Origin: Deltaproteobacteria bacterium | GTDB lineage: Bacteria > Myxococcota_A > UBA9160 > SMWR01 | NCBI GenBank assembly: GCA_019313245.1 | Contig: JAFDBP010000112.1 | Coordinates: 1 to 35,804 of the forward strand | DNA length: 35,804 nucleotides | Direction of reading: 5' to 3' | Shown: piece after piece, positions 25,500-33,953 of the stretch | How the letters are laid out: each line of letters begins with the position of its first letter | Numbering within the stretch: position 1 is the stretch's first letter | Position numbers and translations under genes: made by a program | The notes under the pieces: model-generated | Seen by the model: the letters and a program-made list of their open reading frames with translations, nothing else | Database searches by the model: none | Told to the model about the DNA's origin: nothing

Positions 25500-26114
25500 C
25501 TACTCTTTTTTGGCTGCCCGAACAAAACCGGGACGCGCCTTGAGGCGTTCGAGATAGGCCTGGGTCTGGGGTTCGTAGTCGCTCGCGATACCGAGTTTCT
25601 CGCCGAGATAGAGTGCGTAACCGATAGCGATATCGGCGATGGTAAAGCGTCCGTCACACAGAAACCCCCGATCCAAGATGTGACCGTTGAGTTTTTGCAG
25701 TCGGGCCAGGTACCACTTGCGATAATCCTCGGCAACCTGTGGCTGCTTGCGTTCGTCCGGTTCCAGCATGCCGTAACGCAGGTATAGGGTCTGGGGAAAG
25801 GTCAGTGTGGCATCACTGTGGTAGAGCCAGTTGAGGTAGTCTCCGTACTCGTGGTGATCGGACTGCAGTCCGAACTGCCGCTGCTGGTATTTTTCCACCA
25901 GGTAGTGACAGATCCCGGTCGATTCGGTCATCTGTGTTTCGCCGTCCAGCATGAAAGGTACGGTTCCCAGCGGGTTGAGCTGCAGATACTCGCGTTGGTG
26001 CACTCTTGGCGGGAACGGCAGGACGTTCAGATCGTAGTCCAGTCCCATCTCTTCCAGTGCCCATAATGGACGCAGCGAGCGGGCGTCTTTGCAGTGCCAG
26101 AGTTTGATTGTCAT
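25500..26114 (-). CDS. Glutathione S-transferase
   Basis: A 204-residue cytoplasmic enzyme with an N-terminal thioredoxin-like domain (MTIKLWHCKDARSLRPLWALEE, with Ser13 as a likely catalytic or glutathione-contacting residue; NPLGTVPFMLDGETQMTES carries the cis-Pro and the glutathione-binding Glu-Ser). The C-terminal helical domain contains the usual FTIADIAIGYAL capping box. The start ATG is preceded by GAGAAGG. It probably conjugates glutathione to electrophiles. It appears to lead a two-gene unit with the FAD oxidoreductase. The upstream region holds a degenerate group II intron. Confidence 0.9.
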   Translation of the reverse strand: MTIKLWHCKDARSLRPLWALEEMGLDYDLNVLPFPPRVHQREYLQLNPLGTVPFMLDGETQMTESTGICHYLVEKYQQRQFGLQSDHHEYGDYLNWLYHSDATLTFPQTLYLRYGMLEPDERKQPQVAEDYRKWYLARLQKLNGHILDRGFLCDGRFTIADIAIGYALYLGEKLGIASDYEPQTQAYLERLKARPGFVRAAKKE

Positions 26115-26307
26115 ATGCCTTCTCTCTCTTTCATTATTCAGCCGGCTTCAGGTATTGTCAGGTCGAGATCCACCGCGAGTTGTCACTTTGCAAGCGTAGA
26201 GTCGAGGTGTGCCGCAGTGGTTTAGCGGCGATCCATCCGTTGCCGACCCTTTCGGTTACCGGTGCCTCACCCAACGTCGCATGCTCCATCTCCACACCCT
26301 GCTCGTC

Positions 26308-26341
26308 AAACCGGACGTGCAGATCTGCCGCATCCGGCTTT
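26308..26341 (-). ncRNA. Group II intron domain V remnant
   Basis: Read on the minus strand, the 34 nt form the domain V hairpin: AGCCGG at the base pairs with CCGGTT, with the catalytic AGC triad, a bulge and an upper UGC/GCA stem. The usual GAAA-type loop reads CAGA here, which suggests decay. It lies about 40 nt after the stop of the reverse-transcriptase remnant, the usual distance. The sequence is recalled from bacterial group II intron ends, not searched. Confidence 0.7.
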
Positions 26342-26381
26342 CGTCCGAGGACTCACGCGACCCCCAAGGATCAATGCGGGG

Positions 26382-26563
26382 TTACCCCCGGGTCCGCGTC
26401 GAGCCCAGATTCCGGTACGGGATCCTGTCGGGGAAGCGTACAAATCCCGTCCCCATACCCCGTGCTTCGCCCGCAGCCACTGGCGGAGCCCGTGCTGGGC
26501 GTGGGCATCCACATCCCGGTGGGCCCTGCTGACCGGGCCGAGGCAGAAGTCGTTGGACCAACC
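26382..26563 (-). pseudogene. C-terminal fragment of a group II intron reverse transcriptase/maturase, frameshifted
   Basis: From 26563 to 26453 one frame reads GWSNDFCLGPVSRAHRDVDA, then GLRQWLRAKHGVW. This matches the maturase end of bacterial group II intron proteins (GW.NYF.LGPVSKAYRAVD...LRQWL..KHKV). The remainder, GTGFVRFPDRIPYRNLGS to a stop at 26382, continues the same protein in a different frame, so a frameshift lies near 26453. Everything upstream of the maturase domain (the whole polymerase) is missing. The fragment cannot be functional and marks an old intron insertion that has been truncated. Confidence 0.75.
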
Positions 26564-26714
26564 CATCGGAGGACGGCTGATGAAGAAGGAGGCGTCGAAG
26601 CGCTGGTGGTGCGGTCGGAGCTGCCGGATTCGCCCGCATGTCGCCACCCCCTTGGCGCGGCGGCGATTTCCTGACACCCTCTAGGCGAGCCGCACACCCG
26701 CCAAGGGGGCCCCG

Positions 26715-27860
26715 GTGCCCAACGACCTCTTCAACACGCCCGAGCACGAGATGTTCCGCTCGACGGTCCGCAAGTTCGTCGAGACCGAGCTCGCGCCCCG
26801 GTCTCGCGAGTTCGACGAGATGGGCCGGATCGACAAGTCGATCTACAAGAAGATGGGAGATCTCGGCCTGCTCGGGCTGCGCTACGACCCGAAGTGGGGT
26901 GGCGCGGGACTCGACTACTCGTTCACGACGATCCTATTCGAGGAGCTCGGCGCCTGGGGCAACGCCGGAGTCACGATGGGGATCAGCGTCCATTCCGACA
27001 TGGCGACGCCCTCGCTGCACGACTTCGGCAGCGACGAGCTGCGCGCGCGCTTCCTGGTGCCCGCCATCAAGGGCGAGATGGTGAGCGCGATCGCGGTCAC
27101 CGAGCCCGGCGCGGGCTCGGACGTGTCGGGGATCAAGACGCGCGCGGTGCGCGACGGTGACGAGTGGGTGATCAACGGCAGCAAGATGTACATCACCAAC
27201 GCCGCCACCGCGGACTGGCTGTGCGTGCTCGTGGTGACGGATCCGGGCTCGGGCTACGGCGGTTTCTCGCAGATCATCGTGCCGACCGACACGCCGGGCT
27301 TCCGCTACGAGCTGCTCGACAAGATTGGCAACTGGAGTTCCGACACGGGCGCGCTCTACTTCGATGACGTGCGCGTTCCCTTCGCCAACACGATCGGTGA
27401 CCCCGGCCGCGGCTTCCAACAGCAGATGATGCAGTTCCAGGACGAGCGCCTCGTGGCGTGCATTACGGCACTGGCGGGTTCGCAGCGGCTCTGGGAGATC
27501 ACGCGCGACTACGCGAAGGAGCGCATCCTCTTCGGTAAGCCGCTCTCCAAGATGCAGGTCAGCCAGTTCAAGTTCGTCGAGATGCAGATCCAGCTCGAGG
27601 CCGCTCGCGAGCTGACCTACGCGTGCGTGCGCAGGCGCATCCAGGGCGAAGACGCGACGCGGGAGATCTCGATGGCCAAGGTGCTCGCGGGGCGCACGAT
27701 CCGCTACGTGGCCGACGAGTGCATGCAACTCCACGGGGGCTACGGCTACATGAAGGAGAGCACCGCCGGACGCGCTTTCGTCGATGCGCGCCTGATGAGC
27801 ATCGGGGGAGGATCCGACGAGACGATGATCCACTACCTGGCAAAGATGCTGGGCTTCTGA
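26715..27860 (+). CDS. Acyl-CoA dehydrogenase, isovaleryl-CoA/long-chain type active site
   Basis: A 381-residue FAD enzyme that introduces the alpha-beta double bond into acyl-CoA. The start is a GTG at 26715 with an AAGGGGGC ribosome site. Visible signatures are AVTEPGAGSDVSGIKTRA (about 127-144), LYFDDVRVP and QLHGGYGYMKES. At the position where short- and medium-chain enzymes carry the catalytic Glu (IYEGT), this protein has IGGGS. Instead, Glu244 in QDERLV lies where isovaleryl-CoA and long-chain dehydrogenases have theirs. That fits a branched or bulky substrate. It converges on the acyl-CoA ligase gene, 31 bp away, at the end of the carboxylase locus. Confidence 0.93.
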   Translation: MPNDLFNTPEHEMFRSTVRKFVETELAPRSREFDEMGRIDKSIYKKMGDLGLLGLRYDPKWGGAGLDYSFTTILFEELGAWGNAGVTMGISVHSDMATPSLHDFGSDELRARFLVPAIKGEMVSAIAVTEPGAGSDVSGIKTRAVRDGDEWVINGSKMYITNAATADWLCVLVVTDPGSGYGGFSQIIVPTDTPGFRYELLDKIGNWSSDTGALYFDDVRVPFANTIGDPGRGFQQQMMQFQDERLVACITALAGSQRLWEITRDYAKERILFGKPLSKMQVSQFKFVEMQIQLEAARELTYACVRRRIQGEDATREISMAKVLAGRTIRYVADECMQLHGGYGYMKESTAGRAFVDARLMSIGGGSDETMIHYLAKMLGF

Positions 27861-27891
27861 ATCGCGAGCCCGCGCGCCGACGCAGTCGGTC

Positions 27892-29520
27892 TCAGATTCC
27901 GGGCAGTCGGTAGTCCGCGAACTGCGCGCGGAGCGTGAGCTTGTGGATCTTTCCAGTACCGGTCATGGGCAACGCGTCGACGAACTGCACGTCGTCGGGC
28001 ATCCACCACTTGGCGATCTTGCCGGACAGGAATGCGAGGATCTCGTTCGCGCCGATCTCGCTGCCGGGATTGCGCACGCAGATCAGCAAGGGGCGCTCCT
28101 GCCATTTCGGATGATGCACGCCGATCACCGCGGCCATCGCGATCTCGGGGTGACCTGATGCGAGATTCTCGATCTGCGCAGAGCTGATCCACTCGCCGCC
28201 CGACTTGATCACGTCCTTGGATCGATCCACGATCGTGAAGTAACCGTCCGGATCGAAGACGGCGACGTCGCCCGTATCGAGCCAATCGCCCTCGCCGAGC
28301 TGCTTCTCCTTGTAGTAGCCACTCGCGATCCACGGGCCGCGCACCTGCAGGTGGCCCTGGCTCTTGCCGTCGCGGGGCAGCGCGTTGCCGTCGTCATCCA
28401 CGGCGCGTTGATCGATGAGGAAGACGCCGCGACCGGATTTCATCATCCGATCTATTCGCGCATCGGGCGGGAGCGCTCCGTCTCCCGGCTTCAGGGTTCC
28501 TTTCGCTCCGCCGAGCGCCTCCGTCATGCCCCAGGTGTTCATCAGATCCACGCCGTACTTCTCGGCGAGCGTATCCACCACCCAACGCGGCGGGGAGGCG
28601 CCGCTCGAGAGCGACATGCGCAGGTGTGGCAGCTTCGTGCCGGTCTTCTCGAGGTGATCGAGGAGCAACAGCCAGAGGGTCGGAACGCCCGACATGATCG
28701 TGCAGCGCTCTCGAACCAGCAGTTCGGTCAGACTCACCGGGTCATAGGCGCGGCCGGGCCAGACGAGCTTCCATCCGAGCAGCGGTCCCACGTACGGAAA
28801 CTGCCAGGCATTGCCGTGAAACATCGGCGAGAGGCCGAGTGCCGTCTCCATCGCGCCGTGCTGGTGGCCGGGGAGGAAGTCGGCAACCCCGAGCGTGAGC
28901 GCGCTGAGCACCGTCGATCGATGAGAGTAGACGACACCCTTCGGGTCGCCCGTCGTGCCCGAGGTGTAACAGATCGTGGACGCCGCGTACTCGTCGAAAT
29001 CGGGCCAATCGTAATCGCCGTCCTGTTCACCGAGCAGCGTCTCGTAGCAGAGCAGATCGCGTAGCGACGTCTGCTTCGGGAGTTCGGCGGCGTCGGCCAT
29101 GAGGCAGAAGCCGCGGACTCGCTTGAGGTCTGGCGCGAGGTTCTCCACGAGCGGCAGGGTTTCGAGATCGCAGAACAGCCAGGAATCTTCGCAGTGGTCG
29201 ATGATGTAGAGGATCTGGTCGCGGTGCAGGCGGGGGTTGACGGTGTGGAGCACGGCACCGGTGCCCGTGACACCGTAGAACATCTCGAAGTGACGGTGGG
29301 AGTTCCAGGCGAGCGTTCCCACGCGCTCGCCCGGCGCGATGCCCAGCGCCTCGACGGCCTGTGCCAGTTGCTTGGCGCGCACCCGGGCCGCCGCGTAGTC
29401 GTAGCGGAAGATCGTTCCGTCGAAGTCCCGAGCTACGACCTCCGTGCTGCCGTGGTATTCGCCCGCGTACTCGAGCAGGGCGGAAACCAGCAGCGGTCGA
29501 TCCATCATCAGGCCGCGCAT
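27892..29520 (-). CDS. Fatty-acyl-CoA synthetase (AMP-binding, medium/long-chain type)
   Basis: A 542-residue adenylate-forming enzyme that converts a fatty acid, ATP and CoA to acyl-CoA. The P-loop-like motif is TSGTTGDPKG (186-195), followed by NTWGMTEALGG, then WLDTGDVAVFDPDGYFTIVD and RSKDVIKSGGEWIS (hinge region). The catalytic lysine is Lys524 in TGTGKIHK. The ATG at 29520 has GGGAGG upstream. Length and motifs match the AlkK/FadD-like ligases. It would supply the CoA ester for the neighbouring dehydrogenase and carboxylase. It lies 76 bp after the TetR gene on the same strand. Confidence 0.93.
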   Translation of the reverse strand: MRGLMMDRPLLVSALLEYAGEYHGSTEVVARDFDGTIFRYDYAAARVRAKQLAQAVEALGIAPGERVGTLAWNSHRHFEMFYGVTGTGAVLHTVNPRLHRDQILYIIDHCEDSWLFCDLETLPLVENLAPDLKRVRGFCLMADAAELPKQTSLRDLLCYETLLGEQDGDYDWPDFDEYAASTICYTSGTTGDPKGVVYSHRSTVLSALTLGVADFLPGHQHGAMETALGLSPMFHGNAWQFPYVGPLLGWKLVWPGRAYDPVSLTELLVRERCTIMSGVPTLWLLLLDHLEKTGTKLPHLRMSLSSGASPPRWVVDTLAEKYGVDLMNTWGMTEALGGAKGTLKPGDGALPPDARIDRMMKSGRGVFLIDQRAVDDDGNALPRDGKSQGHLQVRGPWIASGYYKEKQLGEGDWLDTGDVAVFDPDGYFTIVDRSKDVIKSGGEWISSAQIENLASGHPEIAMAAVIGVHHPKWQERPLLICVRNPGSEIGANEILAFLSGKIAKWWMPDDVQFVDALPMTGTGKIHKLTLRAQFADYRLPGI

Positions 29521-29596
29521 GCTTGCCTCCCGATGTTTTCAAAGCCCATTATACGCGCATCTCGTTGGCGCTTGTGCTCGCCCGGCGGTTGAAGGA

Positions 29597-30223
29597 TCAC
29601 GCGGCTCGCGCCAACAGCCCCTGGAGGATGATCTCTGTGATCGCATCCGCGGTCTTGTTCGCGGAGGCCTTGGCGATCTCGGCGACTTCGGGTTTCGCAA
29701 ACTCACCGCCGAGACTACCCAGCACATGGGCGATCGCTGCGGTGTCGACCGGCGCGATCTGCCCGTCGGCGACCGCGCGGTCCAGAAGGTTCTGCGTCAC
29801 CGCGATCAGATAGGCTTCGTGTGCGGAGAACAATCGCTCGGCCCCACCGACCTTCGCGATGTCGGCCGACAACACCGCAGATTCCGGTTGGACGGCTTCG
29901 TTGGCCGCTCGCAGGTAGGCACGCAGCGCGTCGATCGGCGTCATGGACGGGTCGAGGGCTTCGATCGCAGCGCGCCCGATGCGGTGCAGTCGACGGTCGA
30001 CAACCGTGAGCAGCAGTTCGTCCTTGCTCGGAGCGATGTCGTACAACGTGCGCAGCGAGCAACCCACGGCCGTTGCGATCGCTGCCATCGTGAAATCGCC
30101 GAGGCCCTCGTGTCGGAGCTTCTCTTCGAGCTCGTCGAGCACCTCTAGCTGACGCGCGCTGAGCTTTCGTTCCGCTTCGGATGACAGCAACGGCTTCGGT
30201 GCGCGCACGCCGGGAAAGCGCAT
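29597..30223 (-). CDS. TetR-family transcriptional regulator
   Basis: A 208-residue regulator. The N-terminal HTH is at about 44-66 (FTMAAIATAVGCSLRTLYDI), followed by the SKDELLLTVVDRRLHR helix found in TetR proteins. The C-terminal helical domain would bind a ligand, here perhaps an acyl-CoA. The ATG at 30223 starts 26 bp after the stop of the AtuA-like gene, inside the same gene run, so it may control its own operon. Candidate operators are the ACGGTAAT repeats at 35661-35680. An earlier in-frame start is open but would overlap the AtuA-like gene. Confidence 0.88.
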   Translation of the reverse strand: MRFPGVRAPKPLLSSEAERKLSARQLEVLDELEEKLRHEGLGDFTMAAIATAVGCSLRTLYDIAPSKDELLLTVVDRRLHRIGRAAIEALDPSMTPIDALRAYLRAANEAVQPESAVLSADIAKVGGAERLFSAHEAYLIAVTQNLLDRAVADGQIAPVDTAAIAHVLGSLGGEFAKPEVAEIAKASANKTADAITEIILQGLLARAA

Positions 30224-30249
30224 GCGCGTGGTATTTCCGGGGGCTCGCC

Positions 30250-32007
30250 TCAAGACAACAGTGCCTCCGGAATCTCGACGATGCGCGCGCGCAACCACTC
30301 GCCGAGACTCTTGGCCTGTGGATCCTGGCGCGTCGAGGCGGCGACGCCTTCCCCGAGCAGCCCGTGCAGCACGAAGTTGAGCGATCGCAGCGCGGGCAAT
30401 CGATGGCGATCCACGCGGAGCTCCGCGGTTTCCGGCAGCAGTTCCTGCAACTTTTCCGTGGTCAGGAACCGATCGAGCCACGCCCAGGCCGCGTCGCTGC
30501 GCGCGAAGACGCCCAGGTTCGCGTTGCCGCCCTTGTCGCCTGAGCGCGCTCCATAGATCGCACCGAGTGCTGTGCGCTTCGTCGGGCCGCCTGGTGGCTT
30601 CGCGTTCGGTCCGGGTTTCGGTGTCACTTCTACTTCAGCAGATGGAATCACGGAAGACACTTCGTACGCCGCGCCGTCGAGCACGACGACTTCCTGTGGC
30701 ACGATTTCCGCCGGAATCTGCGCGGGCTCATACACGCCGAAGCGCCGTCCGGCGCCGGGCGCTCCGCCGACGCTCGTGTAGCCGGGGATGGTGGCCAGAC
30801 CCAGTTCGACCATCGCGTTCGACACGGCGCGTCCGACCTTCTCTTCGTCCGCATCCTTGAGCGAGAGCCTGAAGAAGGCCGTCGCTTCTTCGTTCGACTC
30901 CGGATCTTCCTTGTCGGTGCGCGCGATGTGCGTCTCGACCGCGTCGAAGTCTTCGCGCGCGTAGGGACAGGCTGCCCAGAAGGCCTCCTCGATGAGCTTC
31001 GCCTTCGCTTCGATGTCGAGGCCCGTCAGGCAGACGTTCAGGTCCTGCCGAAATCCACCGATCCGGTTGATGCAGACCTTGAGTGTGGACGGCGGAGGCT
31101 CTCCCTTCGTGCCGTGGATGAGCACGCGGTCCGGCGCCTGCTGCGTCAGCTCGATCGTGTCGAAGCGCGTCGTCACATCGGGTCCGAAGTACTGCGGGCC
31201 GTCGATCTCGTACAGGAGTTGAGAGGTGACCGTGCCGACTGAAACCTCGCCACCGCTGCCGTCGTGCTTGCCGATCAGCGCCGATCCATCCGCCGCGATC
31301 TCCGCCCACGGAAAACCCACGCGAGCCATGCCCGGAACCTCGGTGAAGAACGAGTAGTTCCCCCCGGTCGCCTGCGCGCCGCACTCGATGACGTGGCCCG
31401 CCGCGACGGCACCGGCCAACGCATCCCAGTCTGTACGGCTCCAGCCGTGATGCCACGCCGCGGGTCCCACCACGACCGCCGCGTCCGTCACGCGGCCCGT
31501 GATGACGATGTCGGCGCCCTGGTGCAGGGCCTCGACGATGCCCCAGCACCCCAGGTAGGCGTTGGCGGTCAGGAACGCGGACGCGTCCTTGATGGGTTCG
31601 CCGCTTTCGAATTGGCAGAGCTTGCTCTCTGCAATCAAATCAGTCATGCGCGGCAGCAGGTCGTCGCCGCGCACGTAGGCGATCGTCGGTTCGAGACCGA
31701 GCTTCTCTGCGACTTCGGCGACGGCATCCGCGCAACTGTCGGGATCGAGCCCGCCCGCGTTGCTCACCACCTTGATGTCGCGTTCGAGGCAGCTTCGCAT
31801 CACCTGTTCCATCTGTGTGACGAAGGTGCGCGCGTAGCCGCTGTTCGGCCGCTTCAAGCGCGCGCCCGCGAGGATCAGCATGGTCAGCTCTGCGAGCCAG
31901 TCGCCCGTGAGGACATCGATGGGTCCGCCCTCCACCATTTCGCGGGCGGCGCTGATGCGATCCCCGAAGAAACCCGAACAATTCGCAATGCGGATCGGAT
32001 CGGCCAT
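30250..32007 (-). CDS. AtuA-like (DUF1446) acyclic terpene utilisation family protein
   Basis: A 585-residue protein with GGAGGAG before the ATG. Residues about 1-450 match DUF1446/AtuA (IANCSGFFGDRISAAREMVE, VLTGDWLAELTMLILA, VVSNAGGLDPDSCA, DIVITGRVTDAAVVVGPAAW). The C-terminus (about 475-585) is the AtuA C-terminal domain (AIYGARSGDKGGNANLGVFA). In Pseudomonas, AtuA is encoded with geranyl-CoA carboxylase in the citronellol pathway, and its exact reaction is not established to my knowledge. Here it sits 11 bp after a carboxylase biotin subunit and before TetR, which supports a role in branched acyl-CoA breakdown. Whether the substrate is a terpene cannot be read from the sequence. Confidence 0.88.
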   Translation of the reverse strand: MADPIRIANCSGFFGDRISAAREMVEGGPIDVLTGDWLAELTMLILAGARLKRPNSGYARTFVTQMEQVMRSCLERDIKVVSNAGGLDPDSCADAVAEVAEKLGLEPTIAYVRGDDLLPRMTDLIAESKLCQFESGEPIKDASAFLTANAYLGCWGIVEALHQGADIVITGRVTDAAVVVGPAAWHHGWSRTDWDALAGAVAAGHVIECGAQATGGNYSFFTEVPGMARVGFPWAEIAADGSALIGKHDGSGGEVSVGTVTSQLLYEIDGPQYFGPDVTTRFDTIELTQQAPDRVLIHGTKGEPPPSTLKVCINRIGGFRQDLNVCLTGLDIEAKAKLIEEAFWAACPYAREDFDAVETHIARTDKEDPESNEEATAFFRLSLKDADEEKVGRAVSNAMVELGLATIPGYTSVGGAPGAGRRFGVYEPAQIPAEIVPQEVVVLDGAAYEVSSVIPSAEVEVTPKPGPNAKPPGGPTKRTALGAIYGARSGDKGGNANLGVFARSDAAWAWLDRFLTTEKLQELLPETAELRVDRHRLPALRSLNFVLHGLLGEGVAASTRQDPQAKSLGEWLRARIVEIPEALLS

Positions 32008-32018
32008 CGCGACTCCTC

Positions 32019-33953
32019 CTACGCCTCTTTCGCGGGTTCGATCGCGAGCAACAGCGCTCCTCCCTCGATCTGTTCGCCCTCGCTCACCCGAACTTCTCGG
32101 ACGACGCCGTCTTCGCTCGCGCGCATCGGGTGCTCCATCTTCATGGCTTCGAGAACCAGGACGGTGTCGCCCGCGCGCACGCGGTCGCCCACCTTCACGC
32201 GCAGGTCGATGACCTTGCCCGACATCTGGGCGACGAAGCCGCCCGCCGCGTCCCCGCCCGCTCGCAACTCGAAGCGCGGTCGTTCGGTGAAGGACAGATC
32301 GCCGTTCGGACCGCGGACGATCAACTCGGCGCCCGATCGCGTGACCAGAGCCTGCGCGCGGCGTCCGTCGATCTCCACGTCGATGCCGTCTTCGCTCCAG
32401 GCGTGAATGCGCGCGATCGCGCCGTCGCCGAAGCGGACGCTCCCGTCGCGCAGTGTCCGGTAGCGCACGGTGACGGAGTTCTCACCCGCGTCGAGTACGA
32501 GTTTCTGATCCGGCAGGCGTCCGTTGCGCCAACCCGACGGAGCCATGCCGAGCACCCGAGCCTCCCTGCGGTTTGCGCCCTGCACCCAGAGCGCGGCGAT
32601 CTGCGCGAGGCGCACGCGCTCTTCCTCGCTGAACTCGAAGCTGCACTCGGGCTTCGCGCGATCGATGAAATCGGTGGTCGTATCACCCGCGAGGAATTCC
32701 TCGCTGCGCAGCGTGTTGACCAGGAACTCGCGATTGGTCACGACGCCGCCCAGGTGCGCGCGTGCGAGTGCGAGCGCGAGCTTCCCGGCAGCTTCGCGGC
32801 GCGTGGGTGCGTGGGCGATCACCTTGGCGAGTAGCGGATCGAAGTCGGTCCCGATTGCGGAACCTCGTGTCACACCCGAATCCCAGCGCACCTCGGGCGT
32901 GTCGGCGGGTGCAAACGCCACGAGCGTCCCGGTGGCCGGCAGGAAATCGTTCGCCGGGTCTTCCGCGTATAGCCGCGCTTCGATCGCCGAGCCGTCGAAG
33001 CGGATGTCGCGCTGCGCGTAACCGAGCGTCGCGCCCGTGGCGATGCGCAACTGCTCGCGCACCAGGTCGATGCCAGTCACGAGCTCGGTAACCGGGTGTT
33101 CGACCTGGAGACGCGTGTTCACCTCCAGGAAGAAGAACTCGCCCGAATCATCGTCGAGCAGGAACTCGACGGTGCCGGCCGACCGGTAGTCGAGTTCGCG
33201 CGCGAGTCGCAGTGCGGCTTCGCCCATCGCCTCGCGCAGGTCGGCGTCGACGCGCGGTGAGGGCGATTCTTCGATGATTTTCTGGTGGCGACGCTGGATC
33301 GAACACTCGCGTTCACCGAGATGCACCAGGTTTCCGTGCGCGTCGCCGAGGATCTGGATTTCGACGTGGCGCGCGCGAGCGACGTAGCGCTCGAGGAAGA
33401 CGCGGTCGTCCCCAAAACCGCCCAATGCCTCGCGCTTTGCCGCAGCGATCGACTCTTCGAGAGCGCCCGCGGACTCGACCACGCGCATACCCTTGCCGCC
33501 GCCGCCCGCCGCAGCCTTCACGAGCAGCGGGTAGCCGATGCGATCCGCGGCGCTCGGGTCCGGCGAACTGTGCAAGGTGGGTACCTGCGCCTTCGCGGCG
33601 AGAGCCTTGGCGGAGATCTTGTCGCCCATCTGCTCGATGGCTTCGGGCGCCGGCCCCACCCACGCCAGGCCCGCGTCGCCGACCTGCTTCGCGAACGCCG
33701 CGTTTTCCGAGAGAAAGCCGTAACCGGGATGAACCGCAGCCGCGCCCGTCGCGCGCGCTGCTGCGAGGATGGCCGCCGCGTCGAGATAGGAGGTCTCGAG
33801 GCGGACGGCCTCGTCTGCATCGCTCACGAACGGCGCGTCCGCGTCGGCCTCGACGTACACGGCCACGCAACGGGTACCCATTTCGCGCGCGGTGCGAATG
33901 ATCCGTCGAGCGATCTCCCCGCGATTTGCGATGAGCAGCGCATCGAAGCTCAT
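32019..33953 (-). CDS. Acyl-CoA carboxylase biotin-carboxylase/BCCP subunit
   Basis: A 644-residue fusion of biotin carboxylase and biotin carrier domains. It carboxylates biotin using ATP and bicarbonate. Visible blocks are ANRGEIARRIIRTAREMG (N-terminal domain), the ATP-grasp glycine loop KAAAGGGGKGMRVV, HVEIQILGDAHGN, ERECSIQRRHQKIIEESPS and EVNTRLQVEHPVTELVTGID. The C-terminal biotin site is EAMKMEHPM (Lys605). Length fits the alpha subunits of methylcrotonyl-, propionyl- or geranyl-CoA carboxylases (AccA/MccA/AtuF). Its ATG overlaps the stop of the carboxyltransferase gene in an ATGA, so the two subunits are translationally coupled. Confidence 0.95.
   Translation of the reverse strand: MSFDALLIANRGEIARRIIRTAREMGTRCVAVYVEADADAPFVSDADEAVRLETSYLDAAAILAAARATGAAAVHPGYGFLSENAAFAKQVGDAGLAWVGPAPEAIEQMGDKISAKALAAKAQVPTLHSSPDPSAADRIGYPLLVKAAAGGGGKGMRVVESAGALEESIAAAKREALGGFGDDRVFLERYVARARHVEIQILGDAHGNLVHLGERECSIQRRHQKIIEESPSPRVDADLREAMGEAALRLARELDYRSAGTVEFLLDDDSGEFFFLEVNTRLQVEHPVTELVTGIDLVREQLRIATGATLGYAQRDIRFDGSAIEARLYAEDPANDFLPATGTLVAFAPADTPEVRWDSGVTRGSAIGTDFDPLLAKVIAHAPTRREAAGKLALALARAHLGGVVTNREFLVNTLRSEEFLAGDTTTDFIDRAKPECSFEFSEEERVRLAQIAALWVQGANRREARVLGMAPSGWRNGRLPDQKLVLDAGENSVTVRYRTLRDGSVRFGDGAIARIHAWSEDGIDVEIDGRRAQALVTRSGAELIVRGPNGDLSFTERPRFELRAGGDAAGGFVAQMSGKVIDLRVKVGDRVRAGDTVLVLEAMKMEHPMRASEDGVVREVRVSEGEQIEGGALLLAIEPAKEA

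Larger units (their letters stand above)
26115..26714. other. Region occupied mostly by a decayed group II intron end
   Basis: The stretch between the divergent glutathione S-transferase and acyl-CoA dehydrogenase genes holds no intact gene. About 26150-26600 is intron remnant (listed separately). The last 30 bases contain the ribosome site of the dehydrogenase gene. Confidence 0.6.
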
